Assembly: GCF_004522215.1 (NCBI RefSeq)
Contig: NZ_SDLR01000002.1
Coordinates: forward strand, 1,010,047 to 1,074,046
Direction of reading: 5' to 3'
DNA length: 64,000 nucleotides
Origin: Ammoniphilus sp. YIM 78166
GTDB lineage: Bacteria; Bacillota; Bacilli; Aneurinibacillales; RAOX-1
Position numbers and translations under genes: made by a program. The notes below the pieces were generated by a model. That model saw nothing but the letters and a program-made list of their open reading frames with translations. It was not told the origin of the DNA and ran no database searches. Positions 53,304 through 62,746 of this stretch are shown here, in pieces. The stretch's first letter is position 1; the number at the start of each line of letters is the position of its first letter.

Positions 53304-53693
53304 ATGAGTCAAGTAATAGCTAGCTTACAATACAGCAAGGAGCATGAATGGGTAGAGGTGTTAGGCGAAAACCGAGTAAAAATCGGCATTACGGACTTCG
53401 CCCAGAATCAGTTAGGGGATATTGTCTTCGTTGAAATTCCACAAGCCAATGAAGAGGTCACCGCAGGTCAAAGCATGGGAACGATCGAATCGGTAAAAGC
53501 GGTATCGGAAATCTTTTCCCCGGTAAGCGGCAGAGTCGTTGAAGTGAACAGCGCGTTAGAGGACGCACCGGAAACCATTAACGGAGAGCCGTACAGCGGA
53601 GGCTGGATGGTCGTCGTTGAGCTGAGTCAACCGGATGAATTAAAAGAGCTTATGACAGCAGAGCAATATACTTCATTTACCGAGGAGGAATAA
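53304..53693 (+). CDS. gcvH: Glycine cleavage system H protein
   Basis: A 129-residue lipoyl carrier. Lys65 in GTIESVKAVSEIFSP is the lipoylation site; YSKEHEWVEV and ITDFAQNQLGDIVFVE are conserved family stretches. GGAGGAG precedes the ATG. It shuttles the aminomethyl group among GcvP, GcvT and the L protein. Confidence 0.96.
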   Translation: MSQVIASLQYSKEHEWVEVLGENRVKIGITDFAQNQLGDIVFVEIPQANEEVTAGQSMGTIESVKAVSEIFSPVSGRVVEVNSALEDAPETINGEPYSGGWMVVVELSQPDELKELMTAEQYTSFTEEE

Positions 53694-53696
53694 GAC

Positions 53697-55049
53697 GTGA
53701 AGCATCGCTACCTTCCCATGACCCTAGAAGACAAGAAAGAGATGTTGTCCTTTCTTGGGATTGAAGACGTCCGTGAGTTGTTTTCGGATATTCCAGAAGA
53801 AGTTCGATTTAAGGGCTCACTAAATATTCCGAAGGCTCTATCTGAACCGGAAACGGTGAAGCACTTTACCCGATTGGCCAATAAAAATGTAAATAGCTCC
53901 GAGTATGCGTATTTTCTTGGAGCTGGGATTTATGACCATTATATTCCAAGTACGGTCAATCACGTCATTTCCCGATCCGAATTTTATACGGCTTACACGC
54001 CTTATCAGCCGGAGATTAGCCAAGGAGAGCTGCAAGCGATCTTTGAATTTCAGACGATGATTTGCGAGTTAACCGGTATGGATGTGGCTAACTCTTCGAT
54101 GTATGACGGTCCTACCGCCCTTGCGGAAGCAGCCAACTTAGCCGTCGGCGGAGCCAAAGGGAAAAAGATCGTGATCTCCAAAGCGGTTCATCCGGAAGCA
54201 AGAGCCATTCTAAAAGTCAATGCCAAAGGACAAAGCTACGACGTCGTAGAGATCGATGTCAAGAATGGAGTAACGGATCTCAAAGCTTTAGAACAAGCGG
54301 TGGATGAACATACCGCTGGAGTGATCGTCCAGTACCCTAACTTTTTCGGGTCCATTGAAGATTTAGCTGCCGTGGAAAAAATCGCCCATCAATACAAAGG
54401 AATGTTTATCGTGAGTTCCAATCCGCTGGCATTAGGCACATTGCAGCCCCCTGGGGCATTCCAAGCGGACATTGTGGTGGGGGATGCCCAGCCATTCGGG
54501 ATCCCGATGCAGCTCGGAGGCCCTTCTTGCGGATATTTTGCCGTCAGAGAAAAATGGATGCGCAAAATTCCGGGACGGATCGTCGGACAAACGGTAGACC
54601 AAGAAGGAAAGCGCGGCTTCGTCTTGACCTTGCAGGCGCGTGAACAGCATATCCGCCGTGAAAAGGCGACATCCAATATTTGCTCCAACCAGGCATTGAA
54701 TGCCTTGGCCGCTTCCGTGGCGATGTCCGCCATTGGCAAGCAAGGGATTCAAGAAATGTCTAGGATGAATATCGAAAAAACGTATTATGCAAAGGCCCAA
54801 ATTGCAGGCTTAGCCGGCTATAAGATCGCGTTCGATACTCCTGTCTTTAATGAGTTTGTCGTCAAGGTTCCCGGCAGTGTAACGGAAATCAATCAAGCTC
54901 TGTTAGAACGTAAGATCGTGGGAGGGTATGACCTCGGACGGGATTATCCGGAGCTTGCAGGCCATATGCTATTGGCGGTAACGGAAGCGCGCACCAAGGA
55001 AGAAATTGATTCCTTAGTACAAGGATTGGAGGAGATCGGACGTGCTTAA
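53697..55049 (+). CDS. gcvPA: Glycine dehydrogenase (decarboxylating) subunit 1
   Basis: A 450-residue subunit of the split P protein found in Firmicutes. [60 protein letters not shown] and [23 protein letters not shown] are characteristic. Translation starts at GTG three bases after the gcvH stop, with GAGGAGG upstream. It pairs with GcvPB to decarboxylate glycine with PLP. Confidence 0.95.
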   Translation: MKHRYLPMTLEDKKEMLSFLGIEDVRELFSDIPEEVRFKGSLNIPKALSEPETVKHFTRLANKNVNSSEYAYFLGAGIYDHYIPSTVNHVISRSEFYTAYTPYQPEISQGELQAIFEFQTMICELTGMDVANSSMYDGPTALAEAANLAVGGAKGKKIVISKAVHPEARAILKVNAKGQSYDVVEIDVKNGVTDLKALEQAVDEHTAGVIVQYPNFFGSIEDLAAVEKIAHQYKGMFIVSSNPLALGTLQPPGAFQADIVVGDAQPFGIPMQLGGPSCGYFAVREKWMRKIPGRIVGQTVDQEGKRGFVLTLQAREQHIRREKATSNICSNQALNALAASVAMSAIGKQGIQEMSRMNIEKTYYAKAQIAGLAGYKIAFDTPVFNEFVVKVPGSVTEINQALLERKIVGGYDLGRDYPELAGHMLLAVTEARTKEEIDSLVQGLEEIGRA

Positions 55050-56553
55050 CAACAAGGAAAAATCTCTTATTTTTGAAATGAGCAAATCAGGTCGAGCAGC
55101 CTATAGCCTGCCCGACAGTGATGTTCCTTCTATGGATCTGACATCCGAGATTCCGGCACACCTGATCCGCCAAACCCCGGCGGAATTGCCGGAAGTATCC
55201 GAGCTTGATCTGATGCGGCACTATACGGAATTGTCTAATCGTAATCATGGCATCGATTCCGGGTTTTATCCCCTTGGATCCTGCACGATGAAATATAATC
55301 CGAAAATCAATGAAGATGTGGCCCGTTATGCGGGATTTGCCAAAATTCACCCGTATCAGGTAGAGGAAACAATTCAGGGAGCGCTCCAGGTTCTTTACGA
55401 TCTGCAGACGGAGCTCGCGGAAATCACGGGCATGGATGCCGTAAGCCTCCAGCCTGCGGCAGGAGCGCAAGGCGAATGGACAGCGTTGATGATGATCCGC
55501 GCCTACCATGAAAGCCGTGGGGAAAAGCGAGACAAAGTGATAATTCCAGATACGGCGCATGGAACCAACCCCGCGAGTGCATCGGTTGCGGGATTAGAAA
55601 CCATCACCATTTCCTCGGATGAAAATGGAAATGTCAATTTGGAAGAATTGCGAAAAGTGGTAGGTCCAGATACAGCAGCGTTGATGCTGACCAACCCGAG
55701 TACGCTAGGGCTATTTGAAGAAAACATACTCGAAATTGCCGATATCGTCCACCAGGCCGGCGGCATGCTTTATTACGATGGAGCGAATACGAACGCCATT
55801 TTAGGAATTGCCCGTCCGGGAGATATGGGATTCGATGTGGTTCACTTGAATCTGCATAAGACCTTTACAGGTCCTCATGGCGGTGGCGGCCCCGGCTCCG
55901 GTCCGATCGGTTGCAAGAAAGAACTGATTCCTTTCATGCCTCGTCCAGAAGTCGTTAAAGAGGGAGACACCTATCGACTGAACTATGACATGCCGAATTC
56001 GATTGGCCGAGTAAAGGCTTTCTACGGCAATTTTGGGATCAACTTGCGTGCCTTTGTCTATATTCGCTCGAATGGTCCGGACGGATTACTTCGCGTGTCC
56101 GAGGAAGCCGTATTGAATGCCAATTACATGATGCGAAAATTGGCTCCTTATTACGATTTGCCATATGACCGCATTTGCAAGCATGAGTTTGTTTTATCGG
56201 GAAGAAAGCAAAAGAAGCTGGGGGTAAGAACGCTGGATATCGGCAAGCGATTGCTTGATTTCGGCTATCACCCGCCAACCATTTACTTCCCGCTCATCGT
56301 TGAAGAATGTATGATGATCGAGCCGACGGAAACCGAATCGAAAGAAACGCTCGATGAGTTTATTGAGGCGATGATCCAGATCGCCAAAGAAGCGGAGGAG
56401 AATCCGGAAATCATCCTGGAGGCGCCTCACCATACGGTCATTTCCCGACTAGATGAAGTCGCGGCAGCACGTAAGCCGATCCTCAGGTACAAGAAACCGA
56501 CAGGAGAACAGGTAGCGGAAAGGAGTACGGCACATGAGCTTGTCCAAGCGTGA
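55042..56553 (+). CDS. gcvPB: Glycine dehydrogenase (decarboxylating) subunit 2
   Basis: A 503-residue subunit carrying the PLP lysine, Lys273 in [36 protein letters not shown] and [12 protein letters not shown] are typical. The GTG start overlaps the gcvPA stop by eight bases, with GGAGGAG inside the upstream gene. The 3' end overlaps lipA by 20 bases. Confidence 0.95.
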   Translation: MLNNKEKSLIFEMSKSGRAAYSLPDSDVPSMDLTSEIPAHLIRQTPAELPEVSELDLMRHYTELSNRNHGIDSGFYPLGSCTMKYNPKINEDVARYAGFAKIHPYQVEETIQGALQVLYDLQTELAEITGMDAVSLQPAAGAQGEWTALMMIRAYHESRGEKRDKVIIPDTAHGTNPASASVAGLETITISSDENGNVNLEELRKVVGPDTAALMLTNPSTLGLFEENILEIADIVHQAGGMLYYDGANTNAILGIARPGDMGFDVVHLNLHKTFTGPHGGGGPGSGPIGCKKELIPFMPRPEVVKEGDTYRLNYDMPNSIGRVKAFYGNFGINLRAFVYIRSNGPDGLLRVSEEAVLNANYMMRKLAPYYDLPYDRICKHEFVLSGRKQKKLGVRTLDIGKRLLDFGYHPPTIYFPLIVEECMMIEPTETESKETLDEFIEAMIQIAKEAEENPEIILEAPHHTVISRLDEVAAARKPILRYKKPTGEQVAERSTAHELVQA

Positions 56554-57412
56554 GGCCAAGCCGGAATGGCTAAAGATTAAGCTTCATACCAATGAAGAGT
56601 TTAAGGAAATCAAGGCCATCATGCGCGGGAAAGAGCTTCATACCGTCTGCGAAGAAGCTAAGTGTCCCAACATTTATGAATGCTGGAGCAACCGAACGGC
56701 CACCTTTATGATTTTGGGAAGCATCTGCACCCGGGCCTGCCGTTTCTGTGCCGTCACGACAGGACTGCCGACGGAATTAGATGGGGAGGAGCCGCTTAAG
56801 GTGGCCACAGCAACCAAACAAATGGGACTCCAGCACGTCGTCGTAACTTCGGTTGCCAGAGACGATCTGGCAGACGGAGGAGCTTCCATCTTTGCTGAAA
56901 CGATCAAGGCCATCCGAAGAATGAATCCGTTGACGGGAATCGAGGTATTGATTCCTGACTTCGGAGGAGATTCCACTGCGCTGGAAGTGGTTCTTCGGGC
57001 CAAACCGGATATCCTCAACCACAATATCGAAACCGTGGAGCGATTGTCTGATCAAGTTCGGGCGAAAGCAAAGTATTCTCGCTCTCTAGCCTTACTACGA
57101 AATGCAAAGGAATTGGGCATAAACCAGAAGACCAAGTCTAGCATTATGGTTGGCTTAGGGGAAACGAAACCAGAAATCCTAGAGACCATGTATGATTTGC
57201 GCCATGTCGATTGCGATATCTTGACTATAGGGCAGTATTTACAGCCCACAAAAAGACATCTTCCCGTAAGAAAATATTATTCGCCGGAAGAATTTGCTGA
57301 GTTTCGCGAGATTGGGATGAAAATGGGGTTTGCGCATGTAGAATCGGGTCCTTTGGTTCGAAGCTCTTACCATGCCCATGAGCAAGTGCAAAAGGCTGCC
57401 GTAGGAAGGTAA
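56534..57412 (+). CDS. lipA: Lipoyl synthase
   Basis: A 292-residue radical SAM enzyme that inserts two sulfurs into octanoyl-GcvH or E2 domains. Both 4Fe-4S sites are visible: the auxiliary cluster Cys39, Cys44, Cys50 ([12 protein letters not shown]) and the SAM cluster Cys65, Cys69, Cys72 (CTRACRFC). [15 protein letters not shown] is also diagnostic. AAAGGAG lies eight bases before the ATG, inside gcvPB. Its place next to gcvH gives local lipoate supply; IscA-like help for its clusters may come from the protein behind riboswitch 1. Confidence 0.96.
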   Translation: MSLSKREAKPEWLKIKLHTNEEFKEIKAIMRGKELHTVCEEAKCPNIYECWSNRTATFMILGSICTRACRFCAVTTGLPTELDGEEPLKVATATKQMGLQHVVVTSVARDDLADGGASIFAETIKAIRRMNPLTGIEVLIPDFGGDSTALEVVLRAKPDILNHNIETVERLSDQVRAKAKYSRSLALLRNAKELGINQKTKSSIMVGLGETKPEILETMYDLRHVDCDILTIGQYLQPTKRHLPVRKYYSPEEFAEFREIGMKMGFAHVESGPLVRSSYHAHEQVQKAAVGR

Positions 57413-57425
57413 ATCAATGTAACAG

Positions 57426-57450
57426 CCATCTGGATTGAAACTCCAGATGG
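57426..57450 (+). terminator. Hairpin between lipA and purU
   Basis: CCATCTGGA and TCCAGATGG form a 9-bp stem with a seven-base loop, followed by TATCCTCTTA. It may partly reduce expression of the last two genes. Confidence 0.5.
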
Positions 57451-57509
57451 TATCCTCTTATGGTCACCTGGAAGCGCATACACCTAAATCAATGAATGGG
57501 GGAGAGCCT

Positions 57510-58382
57510 TTGGAGAAAAAAATCAATGTGAATCGAGCCGTATTACTTATTTCCTGCCCTGAAAAACCAGGGATTATCTCGGTGGTGTCTAGCTTTCTAT
57601 TAGATCATCAAGCTAATATTGTCCAATTCGATCAACACACAACGGATCCACGAAGCGGCTTGTTTTTTATGCGGATTGAGTTTGATTTGGAGGATTTCGA
57701 TCGTTCCTTTCAGCAGATTGAACAGGATTTACCCATGTTAGCTCGGGACTATGCGATGGACTGGACCTTAAACAGTGAGAAAAAAATAAAACGAATGGCT
57801 ATCTTTGTTTCAAAAACGGATCATTGTCTGCTGGAACTGCTTTGGCGGTGGAAATCAAAAGAAATCTTGGTGGACATCCCTCTCGTGATTAGCAACCACC
57901 TGGATTTAAAGGAAACCGTAGAAGCCTATGGGATCCCTTATTATCATATTCCCTTGACTAATGATACAAAAGAGGAAGCGGAACAGAAAACCTTAGAGAT
58001 TTTATCTGATAAAGTTGATTTTATCGTCCTGGCAAGGTATATGCAAATTTTGTCCCCTCATTTTATTTCAAAATACCAAAATCAAATCATTAACATCCAC
58101 CATTCGTTTTTACCGGCCTTCGTGGGGGCCAATCCGTATGCGAAGGCTTTCCATCGAGGCGTGAAATTAATTGGGGCAACAGCCCATTATGTCACGAATG
58201 ACCTCGATGAAGGGCCTATTATACAGCAAGATGTCCTCCGGGTGAATCACCGTTATACAGCCGAGGACTTAAAGGTTGCAGGGCGCCACGTGGAAAGAAC
58301 AGTGCTTGCCCAAGCCGTTTCCTGGCATGTGGAAGATAAGGTGCTGGTTCACGGCAATAAAACCATTGTGTTCACATCCTAG
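57510..58382 (+). CDS. purU: Formyltetrahydrofolate deformylase
   Basis: About 290 residues. An N-terminal ACT domain (VLLISCPEKPGIISVVSSFLL, QFDQHTTD) precedes a formyltransferase-fold domain with VLARYMQILS, NIHHSFLPAFVGANPY and DEGPIIQQD. I choose the TTG at 57510, after GGGGGAGAG, because upstream start codons lie in the hairpin. PurU hydrolyses 10-formyl-THF to formate and THF, so it can dispose of one-carbon units when glycine is burned and keep THF available for GcvT. FolD, needed to reach 10-formyl-THF, is not in the window. Confidence 0.92.
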   Translation: MEKKINVNRAVLLISCPEKPGIISVVSSFLLDHQANIVQFDQHTTDPRSGLFFMRIEFDLEDFDRSFQQIEQDLPMLARDYAMDWTLNSEKKIKRMAIFVSKTDHCLLELLWRWKSKEILVDIPLVISNHLDLKETVEAYGIPYYHIPLTNDTKEEAEQKTLEILSDKVDFIVLARYMQILSPHFISKYQNQIINIHHSFLPAFVGANPYAKAFHRGVKLIGATAHYVTNDLDEGPIIQQDVLRVNHRYTAEDLKVAGRHVERTVLAQAVSWHVEDKVLVHGNKTIVFTS

Positions 58383-58451
58383 AGCCTATTTCCGGAGAAT
58401 TTCAGGTGGTCAAGATACTTGGATTAAACCTAATCGGAGGGGACGATTTAG

Positions 58452-59867
58452 ATGGAAATATTGGGGCTTTTGAACAAGATGAATAGTATCCTTTGGGGAA
58501 CACCAAGTTTAATCTTCCTATTCGGTACGGGGTTATTCTTAACGATGAGGTTAAGGGGTCTTCAATTCCGAAGACTGCTCTATGCTTTTAAGTTAGGGTT
58601 TACCAAAGAAGGGCAGTCTACTTCAAATGATGAAGGGGATGTCAGTAACTTTAAGGCATTAATGACTGCCTTAGCCGGAACGATTGGAATTGGAAATATT
58701 GCTGGTGTTGCCAGTGCTGTAACGATTGGCGGACCCGGAGCGATTTTCTGGATGTGGATCGTGGGTCTGCTGGGCATGGCGACAAAATACGCCGAAGCCT
58801 TGCTTGCCATGAAATACAGAGTTAAAAATGAAAACGGTGAGTTTTCGAGCGGTCCCATGTATTATGTGGAAAAAGGACTCGGCAAGAAGTTCAAATGGCT
58901 GGCCGTGGCTTTTGCTGTATTCGGTTCTTTTGCCGCATTAGGGATCGGCAATAGTGTTCAGTCTAACACCATCGCGAATGTCATGGAAACATCGTTTAAT
59001 GTGAGCAATATTGTAACAGGTATGGTCTTAGTCGTTTTAGCGGGGTTAATTACTTTTGGTGGAATTCAGCGAATTAGTTCCGTAGCAGGATTTTTCGTGC
59101 CGATTATGGCTGTTTTATATGTAGGTGGTTCACTCATGATATTAGGTATAAATTATGAGCAAATTATTCCTGCCTTTCAATTAATTTTTTATTATGCATT
59201 TAATCCGATTGCTGCAACCGGTGGTTTTGTTGGAATCGTGGTTTCTGAAGCCATTCGGAACGGCGTGTCTCGCGGAATTTTTTCGAATGAGGCGGGTCTG
59301 GGTACGGCAGCGTTAATCGCAGGAAACGCAAAAACCGATCACCCTGTCAAACAAGCTCTTGTTGCGATGACGGGTACCTTTATCGTCACGATTATCGTGT
59401 GTACCATGACAGGCTTAGTATTAGTGATTTCAGGATATTGGGATACAACCGGCGGGTTGTTATCCGGTGTGGCGCATGACGGAAGTCTTGCCGGTGGGGC
59501 ATTGACACAAGCAGCCTTTGCATCCGCACTCGGTAAAACAGGGGAATATATTGTAGCCTTTTCCATTATCTTTTTTGGCTTCTCTACGATTATTGGTTGG
59601 TATGTGTATGGTGAAAAATGTTTTGAATACATAGTAGGAACTAAAGGTATTTTAGCCTACCGTACTGTCTATGTTATCGCAACCGGAATTGGAGCTGTTG
59701 CGAATCTTTCAACCGTTTGGGCCTTTGCAGATATGGCGAACGCCTTGATGATGATTCCCAACTTAATCGCTCTCATCTTATTAAGTAAAGTGGTTGTAAA
59801 TGAAACTAATGATTTTTTTGAGAATCATTATAATGCAGGAGTAACGGAAAAGAAGCAAGCGAGTTAA
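58452..59867 (+). CDS. Alanine/glycine:cation symporter (AGCS family)
   Basis: A 471-residue sodium symporter. TIGIGNIAGVASAVTIGGPGAIFWMW, MYYVEKGLGKKF and NGVSRGIFSNEAGLGTAALIAG are AGCS signatures. GGAGGGG lies before the ATG. Given the preceding genes, glycine uptake is the most likely task. It is the last gene of the glycine operon. Confidence 0.93.
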   Translation: MEILGLLNKMNSILWGTPSLIFLFGTGLFLTMRLRGLQFRRLLYAFKLGFTKEGQSTSNDEGDVSNFKALMTALAGTIGIGNIAGVASAVTIGGPGAIFWMWIVGLLGMATKYAEALLAMKYRVKNENGEFSSGPMYYVEKGLGKKFKWLAVAFAVFGSFAALGIGNSVQSNTIANVMETSFNVSNIVTGMVLVVLAGLITFGGIQRISSVAGFFVPIMAVLYVGGSLMILGINYEQIIPAFQLIFYYAFNPIAATGGFVGIVVSEAIRNGVSRGIFSNEAGLGTAALIAGNAKTDHPVKQALVAMTGTFIVTIIVCTMTGLVLVISGYWDTTGGLLSGVAHDGSLAGGALTQAAFASALGKTGEYIVAFSIIFFGFSTIIGWYVYGEKCFEYIVGTKGILAYRTVYVIATGIGAVANLSTVWAFADMANALMMIPNLIALILLSKVVVNETNDFFENHYNAGVTEKKQAS

Positions 59868-59951
59868 CTCGAGACAATTTGTTAAAACTCACGAACAACA
59901 GCTTGTTTTTTTAACTAAATATTCTGTTAAACTATCATGTTATATTTAAGT

Positions 59952-59982
59952 AGAGATCTCAAAGCAATGGGATCTCTTTTTA
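59952..59982 (+). terminator. Intrinsic terminator after the glycine operon
   Basis: AGAGATC and GATCTCT enclose an 11-12-base loop and are followed by TTTT. A weaker AACAA/TTGTT hairpin with a long T run lies just upstream at about 59895. Confidence 0.65.
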
Positions 59983-60001
59983 TATTAGGGAGGTATGCTA
60001 A

Positions 60002-60070
60002 ATGAAACTAGAATTAATATTTATTAAGAGTGAAGAACGTGTAAGGGGGTGTATCTATGATGAACCTTAG
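60002..60070 (+). CDS. Possible 22-residue leader peptide overlapping the GreA-like gene
   Basis: ATG with AGGGAGG eight bases upstream, encoding 22 residues (MKLELIFIKSEERVRGCIYD, then EP) and ending at TAG 14 bases inside the next gene. The strong ribosome binding site and the overlap suggest translational coupling or attenuation. No homologue is recognised and the short length leaves doubt. Confidence 0.4.
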   Translation: MKLELIFIKSEERVRGCIYDEP

Positions 60071-60497
60071 TTATAATCATCCCTTGAGAAGAAGTTTGAT
60101 AAAACAACTCATATTTATTGATGAAAATCGACTTGACCTAGTGGATATGTATTTGGCGGCAACACCAATTAAAGATAAAGATTACAACTTTTTTGGTCGA
60201 TATATCTTAGAAGTGGAAAAGTTTTTAAGAGAATTTGATTATAGCTTTTCTCAAAAATTAGAGACTGTTTTTATTGGGAGTGAAGTTACTTTATATTACG
60301 TTGAGGAAAATCAACTAGATCAATATACGATTTGTTTTCCAGAGCAATCAAATCCAGATAGTAAATGTATTTCCTTGTTTTCACCGATCGGAAGACAAAT
60401 CATTTTAAAGGGAATCAATGAATTAATCCGCCTTACTACACCGAATGGCGAAGCTAATGTAATCATCAAAGATATTGAATTTAAGCAATACTGTTAG
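60057..60497 (+). CDS. Small protein with a GreA/GreB-like C-terminal domain
   Basis: A 146-residue protein. The C-terminal half (about 68-143) follows the GreA/GreB C-terminal pattern: FIGSEVTLYYVEEN, YTICFPEQSNPDSKCISLFSPIGRQIILKG, then TTPNGEANVIIKDIEF. The N-terminal 65 residues are helical but too short and without the acidic tip of the GreA coiled coil. It may bind the RNA polymerase secondary channel or be a Rnk-like regulator. AAGGGGG precedes the tandem ATG codons. It is a single-gene unit between two terminators. Confidence 0.7.
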   Translation: MMNLSYNHPLRRSLIKQLIFIDENRLDLVDMYLAATPIKDKDYNFFGRYILEVEKFLREFDYSFSQKLETVFIGSEVTLYYVEENQLDQYTICFPEQSNPDSKCISLFSPIGRQIILKGINELIRLTTPNGEANVIIKDIEFKQYC

Positions 60498-60526
60498 CTA
60501 TTATTTGGTAGATTTCCGTATAGAAA

Positions 60527-60567
60527 GAAAAGACTTGAGTCTCTATCTGAAGACTCAAGTCTTTTTT
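60527..60567. terminator. Bidirectional intrinsic terminator
   Basis: AAAAGACTTGAGTCT and its exact complement form a 15-bp stem with an eight-base loop and flanking A and T runs, between the GreA-like gene and the convergent sigma-54 activator. Confidence 0.9.
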
Positions 60568-60594
60568 CTGTTTAAGTTGTAGTTCACTAAATCA

Positions 60595-62481
60595 CTAAAG
60601 GGATGTCCCTTTCATCTTCCTCCAAAGAGTGGTCCGGCTAATTCCTAATAGATCCGCAGCCTTTTCTCGGTTTCCATCGCAGCGGGCCAAGGCTTGCTGA
60701 ATCAGCTCTGCTTCTGTAACCGTTTCTTCTTCTTGATCCTCCGGTTGGGAGGAGAGAGAATGCGTTGGGAATAGGGCCATATACATGGTTTTGTGAATTA
60801 CTTCCCGTGTGAGCTTTTCCCCCTCAATCAGCACCTGAAAACGCTCCGCTACATTTTCTAATTCTCGAACATTTCCCGGCCAGTGATAGGAAAGAAGCAT
60901 GTCGAAATCCATGTCTGCCACTTTGGCCGCGAGCCTTTCATTGCTCTTGATAAAATGCTCAAACAGCTTGGGTATATCCTCTACGCGCCGGCGCAAGGGG
61001 GGGATAGAGAGCTGGAGGACACTGATTCGGAAATATAAATCTTCACGGAATTCACCCTCCTTGATGCATTTCAGCAGATCCTTGTTAGATGCAGCGATAA
61101 TCCGCACATCAATAGGGATGACTTGATCGCCGCCTATCCGAACGATCTCTTTTTCCTGAAGGACGCGAAGAAGTCTGGATTGCAAATGCAAAGGGAGCTC
61201 GCTAATTTCGTCTAAGAAAATGGTTCCTTGATGGGCTAATTCAAAGAGACCGATTTTCCCGCCTTTTCGGGCTCCTGTAAAGGAACCTTCCTCGTACCCG
61301 AATAGCTCACTGTCTATGAGGTTCTCCGGAAGCGCTGCGCAATTCACGGCTACGAAGGGCTGTTGGTTACGCGCACTGGCCCGGTGGATGCTTTGGGCAA
61401 AGAGCTCCTTTCCCGTCCCGGATTCACCATGAATGAGAATGGATGAGCTCGCTCGACTAAACTTCTTGGCTTGCAGGATCGTTTCTTGCAGGGCTGCGCT
61501 AGTCCCGATAATATCGCTAAATCCATAATTGGCAATCATTGGCTTCTGATTAATTTTTTTGCGGATCTTTCGTTCCATCTCCTGCAAGTTAGCAACGTCA
61601 TCAAGGGCTAGGATGTGTCCCATATTTTCGCCATGCAAATTGACCGGGACAACATCTATCGCTAGCTTCTTTTGATTATGCTCAAAAAGCAGGTTGTATT
61701 GTGGTTCCTTCCCTAGGAGATTGGAATTTTTTTCCTGGAGATCTGGCAAAATCTCAAGCAAATTTTTCCCTATTGCTTGTTTGCTTTTGATTCCGAGGAG
61801 CTGCTCCGTCATCTTGCTCATAATTTTGATCTTAGCGTGGGCATCCGTGGAAATAATCCCGCTACGGTTTAAGTCTACGATCGTCTTGAACTGAGCGAAC
61901 TTCTCCATCTCCGTCCGATAGGTTTTCAAGATATTATAAGCAAACTGAAAAGCACTGGTCATGGAACGCGGCGTGTAATAAAAGACACCTTGCATGCCGT
62001 ATCGGGGAGCGGATTCACAGACCCAACTTCCCCCTACCACATGCTTGACCCCTTCCCCTTGCAGTTTCTCTAGGAGGGCAGCCGCTTCTTGAAAATCTTG
62101 AAAAGCGATTTGTCGAATCTTTACTTTTATCAGGTCGGAGAACCTGGAGATATCTTCAATATTTTCTCGGAAATTCATGACAATGATTTCCTCAGCATCG
62201 ATTTGGTCGATAAGCTCTAACAAGTCAAACCCGGTCACCTTTACCTGTACAACAAAGTTTGTAATCATTTTTCTGATGTAGGATGCACTCCGGTCTCCGC
62301 TTATGACAATCGTGCCAGGTTCAAAAAATGATTGTAAATCCCGGAAGGAATCCGGTGAGGTAAGAAACTGAAGGGGCAGTTCGGTGACTTCGTATTCAAC
62401 CCAAGGAGGAAGATTAATCAAAGCCTGCTTGGCTAGGCTGGAGAATGGAGCATAACCAACGATAACAATTTTGGGATTCAT
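60595..62481 (-). CDS. Sigma-54-dependent activator with PrpR-type sensor domain
   Basis: About 628 residues. Residues 1-175 resemble the PrpR N-terminal ligand-binding domain (KIVIVGYAPFSSLAKQALI, VVGGSWVCESAPRYGM). A PAS domain (about 190-290, IVDLNRSGIISTDAHAKI) follows. The AAA+ domain (about 325-560) has Walker A GESGTGKE, the sigma-54 contact loop GSFTGA (Ser for the usual Ala) and Walker B GTIFLDEI. A Fis-type HTH ends the protein (NREKAADLLGISRTTLWRKM). The ATG at 62481 follows GGAGG by five bases. It is divergent from a sigma-54 promoter and the crotonase gene. PrpR-type sensors often bind CoA-pathway acids, but the ligand here is unknown. Confidence 0.93.
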   Translation of the reverse strand: MNPKIVIVGYAPFSSLAKQALINLPPWVEYEVTELPLQFLTSPDSFRDLQSFFEPGTIVISGDRSASYIRKMITNFVVQVKVTGFDLLELIDQIDAEEIIVMNFRENIEDISRFSDLIKVKIRQIAFQDFQEAAALLEKLQGEGVKHVVGGSWVCESAPRYGMQGVFYYTPRSMTSAFQFAYNILKTYRTEMEKFAQFKTIVDLNRSGIISTDAHAKIKIMSKMTEQLLGIKSKQAIGKNLLEILPDLQEKNSNLLGKEPQYNLLFEHNQKKLAIDVVPVNLHGENMGHILALDDVANLQEMERKIRKKINQKPMIANYGFSDIIGTSAALQETILQAKKFSRASSSILIHGESGTGKELFAQSIHRASARNQQPFVAVNCAALPENLIDSELFGYEEGSFTGARKGGKIGLFELAHQGTIFLDEISELPLHLQSRLLRVLQEKEIVRIGGDQVIPIDVRIIAASNKDLLKCIKEGEFREDLYFRISVLQLSIPPLRRRVEDIPKLFEHFIKSNERLAAKVADMDFDMLLSYHWPGNVRELENVAERFQVLIEGEKLTREVIHKTMYMALFPTHSLSSQPEDQEEETVTEAELIQQALARCDGNREKAADLLGISRTTLWRKMKGTSL

Positions 62482-62542
62482 ATAAGCCTCCATGGAGATA
62501 AGTGTAGGATTTTGTAACCAATTATACATGAATTCAGAAAAG

Positions 62543-62574
62543 AATGAAACAATTGAAACTTGGATTGTTTCATT
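62543..62574. promoter_or_regulatory. Candidate upstream activator site
   Basis: AATGAAACAA and TTGTTTCATT form a perfect 10-bp inverted repeat with a 12-base gap that includes another TTGAAAC. It lies about 60-90 bases upstream of the sigma-54 promoter, the normal place for an enhancer-binding protein. Confidence 0.65.
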
Positions 62575-62631
62575 CGAAACGAAATCTTTCGATCATGGGG
62601 CGAAAAGACTTGATCTGATAGGGGGAAACTT

Positions 62632-62647
62632 TGGCATTAAAATTGCT
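62632..62647 (+). promoter_or_regulatory. Sigma-54 (-24/-12) promoter
   Basis: TGGCATTAAAATTGCT matches TGGCAC-N5-TTGCW with one change; GG and GC are separated by exactly ten bases. It lies 100 bases before the enoyl-CoA hydratase start and faces away from the activator gene. Confidence 0.85.
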
Positions 62648-62746
62648 AGAGATATAGGTGAGACCAAACGGAACCGAAGAGCCGAAAGGAGGCGGATGCA
62701 ACCAGATGTCCGGCAAATTTAAACACAACCTGGGAGAGATTTAACC

